A DNA stretch of 64,000 bases from Polytrichum commune (GCA_950295325.1 OX485805.1:18773501-18837500); one strand, 5' to 3'; counted from the first letter of the stretch, positions 48,288 to 61,463 are shown. Notes: generated by a model not told the origin, from the letters alone. A program made the numbers and translations.

Positions 48288-49289
48288 ACACACACACACC
48301 ACACACACAATTAGAGTAGGCAAACCCATTTCCAATACTCCCCAATCTTAATACATATAGTAGAGTCTTCTAAAGATGTGAAGTTCAACACATGTAGCCA
48401 TCATTTTTTTATTGTGATGGGAAAAAAGCCACGAAGAATCACACATTTAGCCGTCACATTCGGCGTGATGAAAAACAAGAAAACGGTAGAACCGTGAGGC
48501 TCTATCCTTTACTATGAAAGACTATAATTATAGTTGTCCACTTTGCTCATGCCAATCCATGGCTATTTACTATACCAAACCTTTCTTGGATTTTGTGCAC
48601 CTTCTTCTCAAATGCAGGTCAAGGATTTTGATATCACCCGAATATTTTAGAATAAATAATCAAGAACTGCCGAAATAAGTATAGTTAACTAGATTTCTTT
48701 CAATGCTTTTTAGGGCGAAATTATAGTTCTATATATACATATACATATATAATTATAATTAACATCCACATTAAATAAAGTGGACCAAAAATAACAAGAA
48801 CAAGTAACGTCCAAGTGTGAATGCAAAGTGGTTAGAAAATTTGCTCTTGAAACGAAGAAGTTGATGCATAGTCTCTGTCTTACAGACAGAGCCAACAAAC
48901 ATATGAGGAATCCCACTGCAACCGTGCCAAATATGACGCACTCATCCCACATCTCCAATGCCTTGGTTGGCAAGCCCTACCTCCCCTAATCACCACCATT
49001 GGTATACGCGACACAATCCACAAACCCGTTGTGAACATCCTCTCATACCTCAACATCCCCAAAACAAGGAAATAATAATAATAATAATAATAAAACCCTC
49101 ATGGAAAGTATATTTGCATATGCCATCAAATACCTCGCTCACATCATCCTTACCAAATCCAAGCTCGAGAACATTGATTCCTTTACATTCATTAGACATT
49201 CAAACTTTCAATCACCCAACATGGGCCCACCTATCAAAAGATAAGCAACACCCATCCCCTCTTAAGGTAGATGGGTCTTAAGCGGTTGA
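48288..49289. other. Intergenic, no gene supported
   Basis: AT-rich with a TATA/CATA microsatellite near 48730-48760 and an (AAT)n run at about 49070-49091. Confidence 0.55.
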
Positions 49290-49986
49290 TTTTCTTAATC
49301 AGATCCCACTATTTGGTCGGTATGTGGTTTGGTGAAAATCAAAGAGCAAACACCATACACATGTTAAAAGAGATTGAACTACATCTATCTATATTAATAA
49401 CTACTCTACACTCAATAGTGAAACACAATTGGGAGAACCTTTGTATGCAATTAATATATCAATTAGACATGGACTTCCGATAACCATAACTAAATCAAGG
49501 GAAGTATGCATTTCAATCAGGTTATTTCATTCGTTTCATCGTACATTTTCTAAGGGCCACTTCACACACGAGACTGAGAGCCCGTGACCATTACACTTCA
49601 AGCAATCTCATTGGTGGAAAAGGACGGAGCTCGTCCAAGTTCGCTTCACACTACCTTTGAGGGACCAAGGGAGCATGCGAATGCAAGATGGATGTAAAGT
49701 CTACATGGATTCCTACACGACATCGAATGGATCATGTTTCATGCTATTTCAATGAATATCTTCACACTACACTTGAGGGTCCGTGACCACACTACATGAT
49801 GTTGGAGGTGTGTTGGGACGGCCTTTGGACACTTTCTTTGGGCTCTCACAATGTCATGGTCACAGCCCTTGGCTCGTGTGTGAAGTGGCCCTAATACAAC
49901 ATGAGTTTTTGTTGTGTGAATCTAAATCCATAAAAGTTGGGAACATGAGAAAACGAACCCAATTAATCACACCCACATACACTTAC
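49290..49986 (+). repeat. Repeat family L, copy 2, split by a family A MITE
   Basis: Matches 62250-62570 on both sides of the element at 49554-49891. The uninterrupted relative reads TTTGCTAATGCAACAAGAG where this copy has TTTTC-TAA-[element]-TAA-TACAACATGAG. Confidence 0.6.
49554..49891. mobile_element. Tourist-like MITE, family A copy 4 (internal deletion)
   Basis: Both A-family ends are intact, with TAA duplications at 49551-49553 and 49892-49894, but about 160 bp of interior is missing compared with the other copies. Confidence 0.8.
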
Positions 49987-49994
49987 TTCCTTAC

Positions 49995-50655
49995 CAGAGT
50001 TCGGGAAGTTTTTGAAGCCTTATTGGCTAATTGCCGGTAGTTGCTATGAAGGGTTGGATTTTTTCCAATTTACATCGGCAAGAGCCGGTCTTTTGTAAAA
50101 TCAATCGGCCAATTGCCTATATTTTCATATTTTCATTGGCCAATATCCGATTAAATGGAATTCATATCGGCATTAATTGTTTAAAAAATGTATGAAAAGT
50201 TATTAGAAATCACTTCTTAGTACAAAATCTTGAATAAGTGAAAACAAAAGGCATGTTCAAAACTTTAAATTTGAAGAGTTAATATCCTTGGCAGGAATTG
50301 AACCTAGCAATGCCTTCACCGCTTGAAGGCCAAGGGTCCCCCAATTCTTCATAGAAGCAATTGGGTTTGGTCATGGAAAGGTTGCATAATTCAAAAAGTT
50401 TAAGGTTTAGGGTACTTCCTCAAGCGCATCATCAAATGCCCTAGACAAATAGTGCTTTGGATGCTTTCGGCTGAAATCCAGTAACTCGCAAGAAGAATCG
50501 GCTACATTTCCGGGACATAACCTGGTCCATCGGCTAATTGCCGGAGGATTGAAATTACAGTCGGATTGCCATCCGATGGTTGGAAATTTGGACCGGCCAT
50601 GAGGGGAAATCCATCGGTTGACAATGAACTAGCCGTCGGTTTTCCCCGAACATAG
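49995..50655. mobile_element. hAT-like non-autonomous element, copy 2
   Basis: Flanked by the 8-bp duplication TTCCTTAC (49987-49994, 50656-50663). Ends CAGAGTTCGGG and inverse CTATGTTCGGGG. Collinear with copy 1 at 31415-32239 but lacking about 165 bp of interior after position 50455. Confidence 0.82.
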
Positions 50656-50700
50656 TTCCTTACACTTCCCAAGCGGAATTGTAGTGGAGATGGTCAAAGG

Positions 50701-50769
50701 ACCACCACCACCACCACCACCACCACGTCATCGGCAAAGACGTCGACAACTTCTTCTTCTTCTTCTTCG
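50701..50769. repeat. (ACC)n and (TTC)n microsatellites
   Basis: ACC repeats at 50701-50726 and TTC repeats at about 50752-50768. Confidence 0.9.
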
Positions 50770-51126
50770 CTCTTGTTTCTTCCTCTCTTTTTGCCCTTGA
50801 ATCTTCGACATGGTCCAGGCCCAAAAAGCCAAGCAAGTCCTCCCACTGGCTTATTGGGAATGATTGATCATCAGCTAACCATGTCTTCTTGCAATCGTTT
50901 GATTCTTGCAAGCTGGATAGCAAGTTGTAAGTATATGTTCGGACCCCATGTTTACTTTGAAGCCATTTATTGGATCCAAGAAGGCCACGTCCCCAATCGC
51001 CTGAGGTGATTATGTGTGCTAACTTCGCCATAAATAATTGGGGGGGACTTCATTGATTGCATTATTCACATATAATGCATGCCCTAGGCTGTCATGAGGA
51101 GGCTTGGGATTCATGGCCACACTTTG

Positions 51127-51325
51127 GGGGAGATTTTTGGGCATAATCGGTCGAGATTCTCGTGTTTCCAAGCCCATCCGGTTACATGTTGATGACATCC
51201 TTCGGCTTTTTCTTTCATAAGTCGGAGAATCTTCTGTATATTCTTTTGAAACGATGGGCGGTTTTCTTGAGGTTGTGAATTTCGATTGGTTGTTTTTCAA
51301 ACTCAATTGGTTCATTTGTAACTTA
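51127..51325. mobile_element. Family C foldback element, left half
   Basis: GGGAGATTTTTGGGCATAAT through CAATTGGTTCATTTGTAAC matches the left half of 42523-42952. The family B element at 51326 begins where the family C centre would be. Confidence 0.6.
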
Positions 51326-51906
51326 GGGCCATTTTTCACACACGACAGAAGGCCCGTGACCATTGCAATCTAAGAGCTCTCATTGGTCGAAAGGGCGGAG
51401 ACTGTCTAAGTTCACTTCTTACATGAAGATGAAGGCCTAAAGGCCCAAAGAAGACTTCATGGTTGAAAAGTATACGTGGAGTCCTACATGGCAGTCTATG
51501 GATAAGGTTTCACAGTCTCCCGGAATTTTCGTCAGATCCACCTCCAAGAGGTGGGCTTGATGCAAATTCCAGGAGATCGTGATTTTATGAATTTTTTTCT
51601 TCCAGCATGATGGATTTCAAGACAAGTTGTAGGGTATATTCCAGGACACACAAACACCATCAAGTAATTCTCTCAAATTGATAAAAGTTTGAGACATATT
51701 ATATTAATCCAAATCCTCCCCTCTTTTTCCACCAACAAAGTTTGCAATGGTCCCGCAACACGGTCCATTCTCACTTCACACTATCCTTGAGGGCCCGTGA
51801 CTACATAAAACGGCTTTCGCTACGCCCATGGTACGGCCTTTGGATGAGAGTCAAGGGTCCTCACCATTACAAGGTCATGGCTCTTGGCTCATGTGTGAAG
51901 TGGCCC
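51326..51906 (+). mobile_element. Tourist-like MITE, family B copy 3
   Basis: Left end GGGCCATTTTTCACACACGA, right end ..CTCATGTGTGAAGTGGCCC, with TTA on both sides (51323-51325, 51907-51909). 581 bp, the most complete B copy. The 76-codon frame at its right end is not a gene. Confidence 0.75.
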
Positions 51907-51909
51907 TTA

Positions 51910-53205
51910 GCGGGTTGGAACTCCCCCCTTTGTTGCTTGTGGCATCCATGTAAACTCATGAATTCACTCTAGTAGGAGCAAGTTCCTTATAAGCTCGAGG
52001 GCGTATCCATTTTAATTGGACTTTGGTGCTATTTTCATAATTGAAATAATTTTAAAACATTCATTCATGAGATATAATATGAATTAATTATGTTTTCATT
52101 TAGCACAGTGGATGAGTTTGCGTAGACACCACACATCTCTAGGTATGTTATGCTACCAATATTGACCAACTTATGGTCACCACACCTGTTACCGATGTTA
52201 AGAAGTGTTGAACAAAATTTTAATTATTAGCATGGAAATCCTCATATCTTTTTCCACAAGATCAAGCTGAGGATTTCAACGCACTAAAAACACGTCTTTT
52301 TGAGTATCATATGCAAAAGTTATAAGGGTTTGAAGTTGCATTTGGAGGAAACGCTCCTGTCCATGAGTTGAGCCGAGGTTGGCACTACGTCGCTCCTAGT
52401 GTGTGGCATTGACACAGGATTAGCAAGGGTGGCCTTAACATGGATCCCATGGGAACTCCATGGCTAGGTCGCCCAAGGCCAGAATAATATTGGGATGGGT
52501 GTCCTTCACAACACTTGAATTTTGTTGCACCCTACCACCAATGGCAAACCCACTCATAGTGGGGTATCCAGGTGCACTAGATATTTCCAATCGATCATGT
52601 GGGGACTTAGGGGCTTGCCCTGAGGGAAGATAGGTGATTGCCAGTTATTTGCACCCGTTGAAGGTTCTCACCTTCAAAAAGGGATAGTAGTCATTAGGAC
52701 CCTTTTAATTCTTGTAATGGCCAATTCAAGAATGACAGATAGACTTAGACCAACTTGAAAATGAAGCAACACCTTAATTCAAGTTGGTGGCAACATTGAA
52801 GGGGTCTTTCTTTTTCTTTTTCTTTTCTTGTTGACGACCTAAAACCAACAATGCATACCATATGTTCAAAGGGTCTACATGTTCTCATGATCAATAAGTA
52901 TTTGTTGTGCAAGATTTCTAAGCGTTGGTTTTAGGTCATGTGTTGCTTTCTAGTATACATACCTATCATAATTCATTCATGTCATAATTCGGGAATTATT
53001 TGATTGCATCATTCATGTACGATGTACATGTTATCATGAGGGGGTATATTCTATTTACTTATTTGATTGGCTTGCCTAAATATATATCCCATTTGAGGAA
53101 CTAATAGAATTATTGCCATTCATTGTTTCTCATGTGGGTGACGAATTAGGGTGAGTTCACACTAGGGTCCATTGACTTCCAAGACCAACATCACTCCAAA
53201 ATTGA
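51910..53205. other. Intergenic, no gene supported
   Basis: Family N-like text at about 52180-52440 and 52790-52960. Nothing else recognised. Confidence 0.5.
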
Positions 53206-53787
53206 GTGGTGTTATTGGTCATGAGAAAAATTAGAACTGAAAGAGTTACACCAGGATCTAAGCTCAAACTATCAAAAATCATGTGCAAGCAACCAAAATT
53301 GATCTACACTGTGACATGCAACCCACAACTAGAACTAGATTATATCATTTCTATCATAAGGTCTGCCAATAGAAGTGCACGAACACAATCTCAAAAATTT
53401 GCTAAAATCCAACCTTGTTTCTAGATGAGCTTCAAACATACTCACATAAGGAAATGGCCAATCCTTTCAATTCCCTACCATATTCCAACTCCATCGTGCA
53501 TGCCTCCAAAGTTGCCGTGGCCTACAACTCCACTAGAGCCAACTACATGTTGCCAATTCCCTCAAACAATTCCCTATTATTACCCACAAAAATGTCAAAT
53601 TGCTTGCACCACCTCATGCACACGAGATTGGGCAAATGGGCCCAATTGCAACACTAGAGGATTCACCACCGTATCAAGCTATCGCTTGCACACCGACCAA
53701 CGCCAATTTGGTGGCAATCCCCATAATGTATATGGAGTTTTTAATGGTTATTGTCTTCCACTAGCCCACTTCTCTTCTAGGATGTGA
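53206..53787 (+). pseudogene. Long frame with one stop, unidentified
   Basis: A single plus frame is open for about 193 codons except for a TAG at 53422-53424, with an ATG directly after it at 53425. The second part is rich in Pro, Thr and Cys and ends ..NPHNVYGVFNGYCLPLAHF. No family is recognised and an overlapping frame (53415-53657) is also open, so this may be chance or a decayed exon. Confidence 0.25.
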
Positions 53788-53789
53788 AA

Positions 53790-54060
53790 CATGTGATTAG
53801 TACGAGATGGTTAGCAAATCCATATCAAGGTCGTAACCACTTTCTTCATAATTTTGGAGCTGCTATGGATATCTTATTCATATCAAAGGGAGAATCTTGT
53901 GCTCGGTAAATGGTCAACTATGTCCTCCTGGAATATGTTGACTATTGAGCCCATAATGACTATCATGTTTTGAGCACATAGTCCAATCATTTTTATACAC
54001 ATGTCTTTTTGGTATATGTTCTTGGAGCCACACCCAACTACATACCACTCAAATACAATT
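53790..54060. repeat. Dispersed repeat family J, copy
   Basis: GATGGTTAGCAAATCCAT.., CATAGTCCAATC and CACATGTCTTTTTGG match 48130-48290 and 62688-63129. Confidence 0.5.
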
Positions 54061-56559
54061 AAGTGACCAAAGCAAGCACATCTACCTTATCTCTTTCTTA
54101 TGGACCCTTAAATGTTTGTGGATTCAATGTTTTGGAGTACCAATTGGAGATATGATATGGTGCTAGTAACTTTGTCTTCGTGATGTGCTTTTCAACAACA
54201 TAACATTGATTGGTTGAGATTGACTTATGTGGAACCACAAGTGATTTTGAGTTTTCTCCAAAGATGCATTGAGCTCCAAATCCAAGAGTTGTGGTTATGA
54301 TGGCATTTTTCCTTCCACGTGCATTGATCAAGTTCGAATATATGTAGGAGGGAGGGACATATAGAGAATATTTAGAATTGGAATTGAACTCCTCTATTGA
54401 ATAAGTACAACATACATCCAATTTATAGCAGGGCCACAATGGGGGGTCCAGCCACCCAACTAGCCAGTCTGGCCAGTTAAGGCCCCCCCGCAGCTGGTGT
54501 AGCCGCATAGGCCAGAGCTGGGCAGGTCATACTACCTTTAGACAGAACAAAACACCCTTGGCTTGGCAACTTTTAATGAATAAGTTTGCAAGTAACGTCA
54601 TCTCAACTTAATTTTAGTTCATTCACGTGCTACTTACTAAATAATGTTAGATTCAGATTTAGAGTTGGTCAATTACAAGGGCCGTACACAATTAGAATTG
54701 AGCAAGCCGAATACAATTGGTGACACTAAATACATGGACTATTGTAGTTTCTTTGTCACAATGATATGAATGAATCATTGTCCACAAAGTAATCGTTCAC
54801 TAGTAAACACTATATGGAAAGACTTGTAAATTAGATTTGAGAATAATATTTTTTTAATAAAATCATTATATAAAATCTTATACTAAGCCAAAAAGAAGTA
54901 CACCCGACCATCCTCTTAATTGTAACTAATCTATACCAAAAATACCAAACTCATGGCACACTACATTGGATCACCTCTCCAAAATCTTTCTATCATTAAT
55001 TTCCAATCCTCAATCCTTTTTGCCATCCTTTCCTTAGCTTCCATGCGTGCTTGGTGAATCTCTCATCAACTTTCATGCGCGCTTGGTGAATCCTCTCTTT
55101 GTTAACTTCAATTCGTGCTTATACTTCAACCCTCTCCTGAGCAAGAATGTTGATTTTAGCAATTTTAAGATTTAGTTGTACATGAGATTCATGTTTCGAA
55201 TCTTCTTTTGTTGCATACGTCTTACCAAAGGATGTGAGTGCCTCTACCATGTATTGAGATTCATCATCAATCCCTTTTCTCTTTGCCATGTATATATGTA
55301 GTTAGACATTTTAACAAGTGCGTTGGTAATTAAATGCTCTTGCTCAAATGCTACAACATCAATGAGAGATGAGGGCGAGCTTGAGCATATATACGAGGTG
55401 ACATATTGGGTATGTTTATGCCTATAATTTCACTCCTAAAGAACTACAGTAAATATGGTATATAGTGTCATATGGTATTTAATGTCACTATGGCAATTTT
55501 TTAGATGACATTTCTTATGAATAAGTGAACAAATACAATCATGGATGATTGAAGTTTGGATGAAAAATCACTTGGTAAGTGGCAGTAATTGCAACACTGT
55601 AAACCTACAATCCTCCAAAAAGATTACAAAGGAATGACAAATAATGTTGGATTAACATTTAGAGTTGGAGATACTACACCATGGTTTACAATTGGTATTG
55701 AGCAAGACAATTAGAATGGGTGACACTAAATATCATAGACATCATAGACATCTCAGGCACCTCATTTAAAACATTCTAAAGTTTGAACATGCAAACCTGA
55801 AATTCTAAACAGTATTTTCAAAGACACTCTTGGAGGGTTTTGAAATCTTGGACATGATGAACATGTGCATCGATTTAATGTATGTGGGTTGTTAGAAGGG
55901 AAATTGGTATTGTCGGCTAGTATTTTACACATACTTTGATATCAAGTGTTGCATAACATTATTGAGCAATGTGTGTTTGTTGATGTGGGTCCGAAGAATA
56001 TAACCATGAGATGCCACAAATAGTGCAAACTTATTCTAAATCTAAACCTAGACCCTTCATCCTAAATTCTAAACCCTTAGTAATGTTATGTACTCGAAAA
56101 ATGTAATGTTGTTCTCCCCCTTTGATATGACACATTTGGTTGCGCAAGAAAATGTCATATTAGCTTAATGTCGTATTTTGCATGATATGACATTTTGGCA
56201 TCAATTGTTATACTATCGATGTTTTGAAGAAAATAGCCTTCTTCAATGTCGTGTTGTATACACATTGAATATACATAAAGATGAAAGAGCATTTTTATTA
56301 AAGGAATATGCTCACAACGTCACACAATACGGAGTTTAAAAATCTAGTCCCATGATGATGTCTTGACCATATCACACACTACGAAAGTAAGAGATTATTT
56401 TCTTTTGATGATGTTTGTTGATGTTGGAATTTAGCATTTTGTTCACTTTATCCTTAAAAGATTGCATATTCATCACATCTATGACTGAAAACTTTGATGG
56501 ATGCTCCATCACAAAATTCAATAGTATTGGGCACACTTATGGACTTGAGGAAGCTTGAC
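54061..56559. other. Intergenic with family H copies
   Basis: 54560-54735 and 55440-55735 carry family H text (AGAGTTGG..; GGTGACACTAAAT). No gene supported. Confidence 0.5.
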
Positions 56560-57721
56560 TATTGGTGTTGACTAGTCATCCACATCCTTCCCCTCCATTG
56601 GCTCTTCACTCAAATCTAAACCCAAATGAATTTCTCTATTTGATGTCAAATCCACCAACTCAACCATGTTGTACTTTGCATCAACGATTCTTTCTCATGC
56701 CAATTGCACGTATTCTTCAATAGGCATTTCTACACATCCAAGATTCAAAGAGGAAATTAGACTTTCCAATTCATTTGTTGCTTCTTCCACTCTCCATTTC
56801 TCATGTTCATCGTCCATGGCAAAATCAACACTCCAGTCTGCAAGTAAAATCTTGGACATCCTCCAACTGTTTTGTATGATTTGGGGGATTCATCTCCCTC
56901 CACATTTGAGAGCACCACATAATAACACGCCTTACACTAGGCACTATTTTCCTCAAGTCACGATGAGTAGTAGGAGAATCAAATTGAGAGAGAACCCATT
57001 CCAAAAGCTTCTTCAATTCATTAAACTTCGAATGAAGCAATTAATTTCTTGGGTTAAGGGTTGTACCATACTGTAACATTAGGTGATACGAAAGCAATAG
57101 AAATATTGCTCAAGTGCAAGGTTGAAAAAAAAAAATGATTTACCCCTACCAAAATGCTAAAGGGAATGAGTAGCAAAATTGTTCATAATTAAGAGTGCCT
57201 TCCGCTTTTGAGATATGGAATGCACATTGAGGCTCATCACCCAACTCCCAAATATATATGATGCCCATCCCACCATTTGGTTTGCAAACCACCACACATA
57301 ATCTTTTGGCACCACCTTCCAAAGCATCTCATGTGTAGAGATTTGCAAATCATCACATGTTTTGAACTTGTTAGTGCGTGTTGTGTTTACAACAAGAGCA
57401 ATAGTGAGATGGTCCTTCTAAATGTTGCACCCACAAAAAGTTCCTTGTGGGTAGTGTTTTTTTTGATCGGGCATGATAAAAAAATCAGTCTCATCCGTAT
57501 TGAAACATCTTCCAGTGCCATAACCAATGCGGGGGCGGTCAGTGCTTACCAAATTGTGTGCAAGTTGTTTTGTGTGCAAATTTGGTCATCAACACCAAAA
57601 TTGTTGAAATTATAACCGAAATGAAAAGCATCCGCCACTCAAGATTTCCGTCACCTCCAAAGCCAAAAAAATTGAAGAGTGGCGTGGGAAAATCTAGGAG
57701 TATAAGTTGGCAAGGACTCAA
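56560..57721 (-). pseudogene. Decayed coding-like region, minus strand, unidentified
   Basis: Minus-strand frames at 56825-57040 (FNELKKLLEWVLSQFDSP.. RRVIMWCSQMWREMNPP), 57157-57348 and 57539-57721 look protein-like and are separated by stops. A plus frame at 56666-57076 overlaps the first. A relic of a transposon-encoded protein is possible, but I cannot name a family. Confidence 0.25.
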
Positions 57722-59334
57722 ATTTCCAATCTAAAGCGGTGTGAGATTTAGGTGTGAGGATAAATTTCAAGTCAAGAAGAGAAAACAACAGCTCTAGAAT
57801 TACACTTTGGAAATCCAATAATCCCTCAACCCTTCAAACTCCACCCAAACCATACTCAAGAGTACAACGTCTGTTTTGAAACCTAGGTTTAAAACAATTA
57901 ATATGAGTCATCTTAAGTAAACCCATTGATGAATCCACCGTGTATTCCCCAATCCTAAGGCATATTATTCGTGTGGACCCCACCACTTGCAAGCATTAAT
58001 CACCTCTATTATTTGACAAATCATGCTTAAAAAAATCACATTACAAGCACCATAGGTGTAATACCAGGGTAAATTAACACTAGAAACTTTGGTTGATGGG
58101 AAATGTGTTGTATAGTTGAGGTGTCGTATTATCGGGGTTAGAATGCAATCACGGTTTAAGGGAAATTGGTTCACTTGGGTGCAAGCATGGTAAAGTGAAC
58201 TAAAATAGTGTTAAAGTATACTAAAACCATCATTTTTTTGGTCAAAGGTCTAAAAGTAGTAGCAAAGCTTTGTTTGAAATTAGGATTCTTAATGATGACC
58301 TCTATTGTTGTATTAAATACTCAAACATAGATTATCATGTTGAGATATTCAAAACTTATCATAAGAAGTGATGCTCAAAAGCAAATGATTGAATAAAGTT
58401 TTGGACATAGATTTCATGACCTTAAGTAGTTTAAAGTTAGAATTATTTCATATTCCTTATATTCACAATCCATTTTTGCACACCACTTCCACCGTCTTCT
58501 AGAATATGCAGACCTTTTAATGAAATTTTTTTGTCATCATTAATCATTTACTTTTGAAGAACAATATGCTTTTTAAATGTCTATGATTTTTTCTTCACAA
58601 AATTCAAAGTTAGTGCATGATTTGAGTCACTTTCACGCAACACTAGCAGAGACTAGGAGCAGTCCACTTTACCGTGCTTGCACCCACTTAACAAAACCCT
58701 CTCAACATTTCAACCAAAAAAAAAACAATCTTTCAAATTCTCAAATTCTGTAGAAAAAAAATGCTTCCTCCAAACAAGGCATTGATAGGAAAATGTAATT
58801 AATATAAGCCTAATCCGACCTACTCCACCAAAAACATGAGTACATAAGCAATTGTTGAACTTCATGAGCAATTTCTAAGACCCACAAGTAATTACCAAAC
58901 TTGATGATAATAGTATCCAACCATTCGAGATTGAAATCTACTTGGCATTGCAAGGTAGATGACACCTCCCAAATGACAAGAATGTTTTTGGTTCTTAATA
59001 CATTTGGTGTTGGCTTTGTTGGCTTTCTGTATCCAACAAAAACCTTAAAAATAAAAATAATAAAAATAATAAAAAGGAAGAAGAAGATGAAGAAAAAGAA
59101 TGTTGTTGAATACCATTTTTGATAACATTTATACCACTTTCCACATAGAATAGCACAAAAACAATATGTCGTGATACACCTTCTACAACTCTTGTCATTT
59201 TGGAGGTGTCATCTAATCACTTTTCTCTTCTTCTTCTTCTTATGACTACTTGACCTCCTCCCATTCTAAAATGTCCAAAAGTTGCACGTGAACTCCAAAC
59301 TTGTCAAAGGGGGGGACCCGAGGAAAAACCTCTT
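57722..59334. other. Intergenic, no gene supported
   Basis: AT-rich. ACATTTGGTGTTGGCTTTGT at about 59000 is an inverted relative of text near 42985. Confidence 0.5.
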
Positions 59335-59800
59335 TCGGAGTACACTAATTATCCCAATCGGTGTGTCTTACTATTCGGAGTGATGTAGTACAATATGTAA
59401 CTTCAAATCGTAACATGCATTAATTAGGATAATCAATGTAGTTAATTTTATTGTAAGTAATGCCCGATAGTCATGATCCGGCAAATGATTCGTAGTATAT
59501 ATCTTGCTATTTTAGTATTAAAAATGTACAAACACGTACACACACACCTAGTGTGTGCCAGATCATAGGATCCGACAATTGTAATGTTGACCGGCAACTT
59601 TTAGTAGTACATTGTTTATGCTATTTAACATCACACTACCCGATAACTTCTTAATCATGAGTTCCATTTACTCTCAAAACGTTGAATAAGTTGTTCATAC
59701 ATTATAGAACATGAATGACTTTGTTTGGTAAAATATTATGTTCTCAATAAATAGATATAGCGTTGCGTAACCCCGAATAGTAAGTGACACTAAATATCAT
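59335..59800. repeat. Family G foldback fragments
   Basis: TTATCCCAATCGG..ACTATTCGGAG (about 59350-59380), GGATAATCAATGTAGTTA (about 59438) and GCGTTGCGTAACCCCGAATA (about 59761-59780) match the element at 35833-36057, separated by other sequence. Confidence 0.5.
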
Positions 59801-60794
59801 AAACTAGGATCCTCTTAATGTACGAGAGGGAGTAAAAAGGTCCACAAAATGAAGCCCTTCCAAATGGGTACATGTTCACACACCTACATTTGGGGAGGGT
59901 TGAATATATATATATATGAAGTTCAATGATTGTTATTATAAACCAATGCACCATTCAAATTGGGGTCAGAGGCCCCAAATTAGTCTAATGAGATTTTACT
60001 TATCATGAATGAACAATAATCTTATAGGGTGTGAGCCCAAAATGGTGCCCACATGTGGTGATTAACTCTTCGAAACCACTTTTAGTTTGACTTTGATGTG
60101 TTATGATTATTCACAAAACATAAAAAGAGTGAAGTGTGGTTTGGATTTAAGTTTAGGCTTTAGAATGTGTTGTGTGATTATTTCAAGGTTGAATTCAATA
60201 AGAGGATGCCTTGATTATGTGAGTAGGGGGTAAGGTGAGGCAAGGTGAGCTCCGTGGGTTAAATGCCCACTTTTGGATCCGCTTTGTTAGTTTAGGAAGA
60301 AGGAAGCTTGGTGGAAAGGGATTAGTCCCTACTTTGAAGGTGAAGGTTAAGGGATTGTGATTGGAGGTGCTAATCCTCTCACCCTATCCTCACCTCTCTC
60401 TCCCTCTCTCCCTCTTTGCTACTTAAGGTGCTTTCTCTCTCATTTACAACTCTCTCCATCAAGCGCTCTCAAGGGAGCAAGCTCTTAAGAGCTTGAGCCA
60501 CGTGTGTGGGTCATTAGTTTTAGTGAAGTTAAGTAGTTAAGCTATCCCTCTCAAATCCTCTCAAGGGGAGCGAGCTCTTAGAGTTTGAGGCTTATGTGTG
60601 GATTAGTTAGTTATAGTGAAGTTAGGAAGTTAATCCCTCTTATGAGTAGGGGAAGCTTAGAGTCATTGGACTAAGCTCATGAGTAGTGGTTAGATTGGAT
60701 TAATTTAGTGGGAGGTGTGCATTCATTAGTTAAGAGGCTTAGATGAGCAATTGATTAAGCACTAGAGTTGAAATTAGTTTGGTGTTGATTTCAT
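59801..60794. other. Intergenic with a 90-bp tandem duplication
   Basis: CTCTCAAGGGAGCAAGCTCT..GTGAAGTTAAGTAGTTAA (about 60467-60555) recurs at about 60557-60645. A CT-rich stretch precedes it. May belong with the minisatellite that follows as part of one larger repeat. Confidence 0.5.
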
Positions 60795-61128
60795 CAACTG
60801 CTGTCGGGACTGCTGGTCCAGGGGCCTCCCAAGGCTCAACTGCTGCCGGGACTGCTAGTCCAGGGGCCTCCCAAGGCTCAACTGCTGCCGGGACTGCTTA
60901 GTCCAGGGCCTCCCAGGCTCAACTGCTGCCGGGACTGCTTAGTCCAAGGCCTCCCAGGCTCAACTGCTGCCGGGACTGCTTAGTCTAGGGGCCTCCCAAG
61001 GCTCAACTGCTGCCGGGACTGCTAGTCCAGGGGCCTCCCAAGGCTCAACTGCTGCCGGGACTGCTTAGTCCAGGGCCTCCCAGGCTCAACTGTTGCCGGG
61101 ACTGCTAGTCCAGGGGCCTCCCAAGGCT
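60795..61128 (+). repeat. Minisatellite, eight units of 41-43 bp
   Basis: The unit begins CAACTGCTGCCGGGACTGCT and ends CTCCCAAGGCT. Two unit types alternate: a 42-bp type (GCTAGTCC..GGGGCC..CCAAGG; units 1, 2, 6, 8) and a 41-bp type (GCTTAGTCC..GGGCC..CCAGG; units 3, 4, 7). Unit 5 (43 bp) is a hybrid. GGACT..AGTCC can pair in most units. Confidence 0.95.
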
Positions 61129-61463
61129 CGTTATCTCAGTAGCCGAAAGGGCCGAGACCAGCTCATTGAAGTGGTGAAAGCGAAGGTCAACTTTAAGGGA
61201 ACCTGGATGGTTGGTTTAAGCTGGGTTACCGAGGAATGGGTTTAGGGGCCTAAAGCTTAGCCCAAATCGAACATTATCACTAAAACTAAGCATAGGGCAA
61301 GTTATGCATTTTAGATTATTCTAGTGCATATGTAAGTTTTAGACTTATTAGGCTAGGTAGTGTGAGGTGTGGCTTGCTAGTAAATGTAATTGGGGTGGAC
61401 TAGTAAGAACAGTGTTTTTGAACACTCGCATCTTATTGGGCAAATAAATCACTTGCATTATTA
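61129..61463. other. Flank of minisatellite, nothing recognised
   Basis: No open frame or repeat identified. Confidence 0.4.

Noticed and set aside
60795..61128. CRISPR-like array
   Set aside because: Units are contiguous tandem repeats without spacers; a plant minisatellite.
59990..61430. LTR retrotransposon around the minisatellite
   Set aside because: CT-rich promoter-like text and duplications suggested it, but I found no paired terminal repeats, primer-binding site or gag/pol frame.
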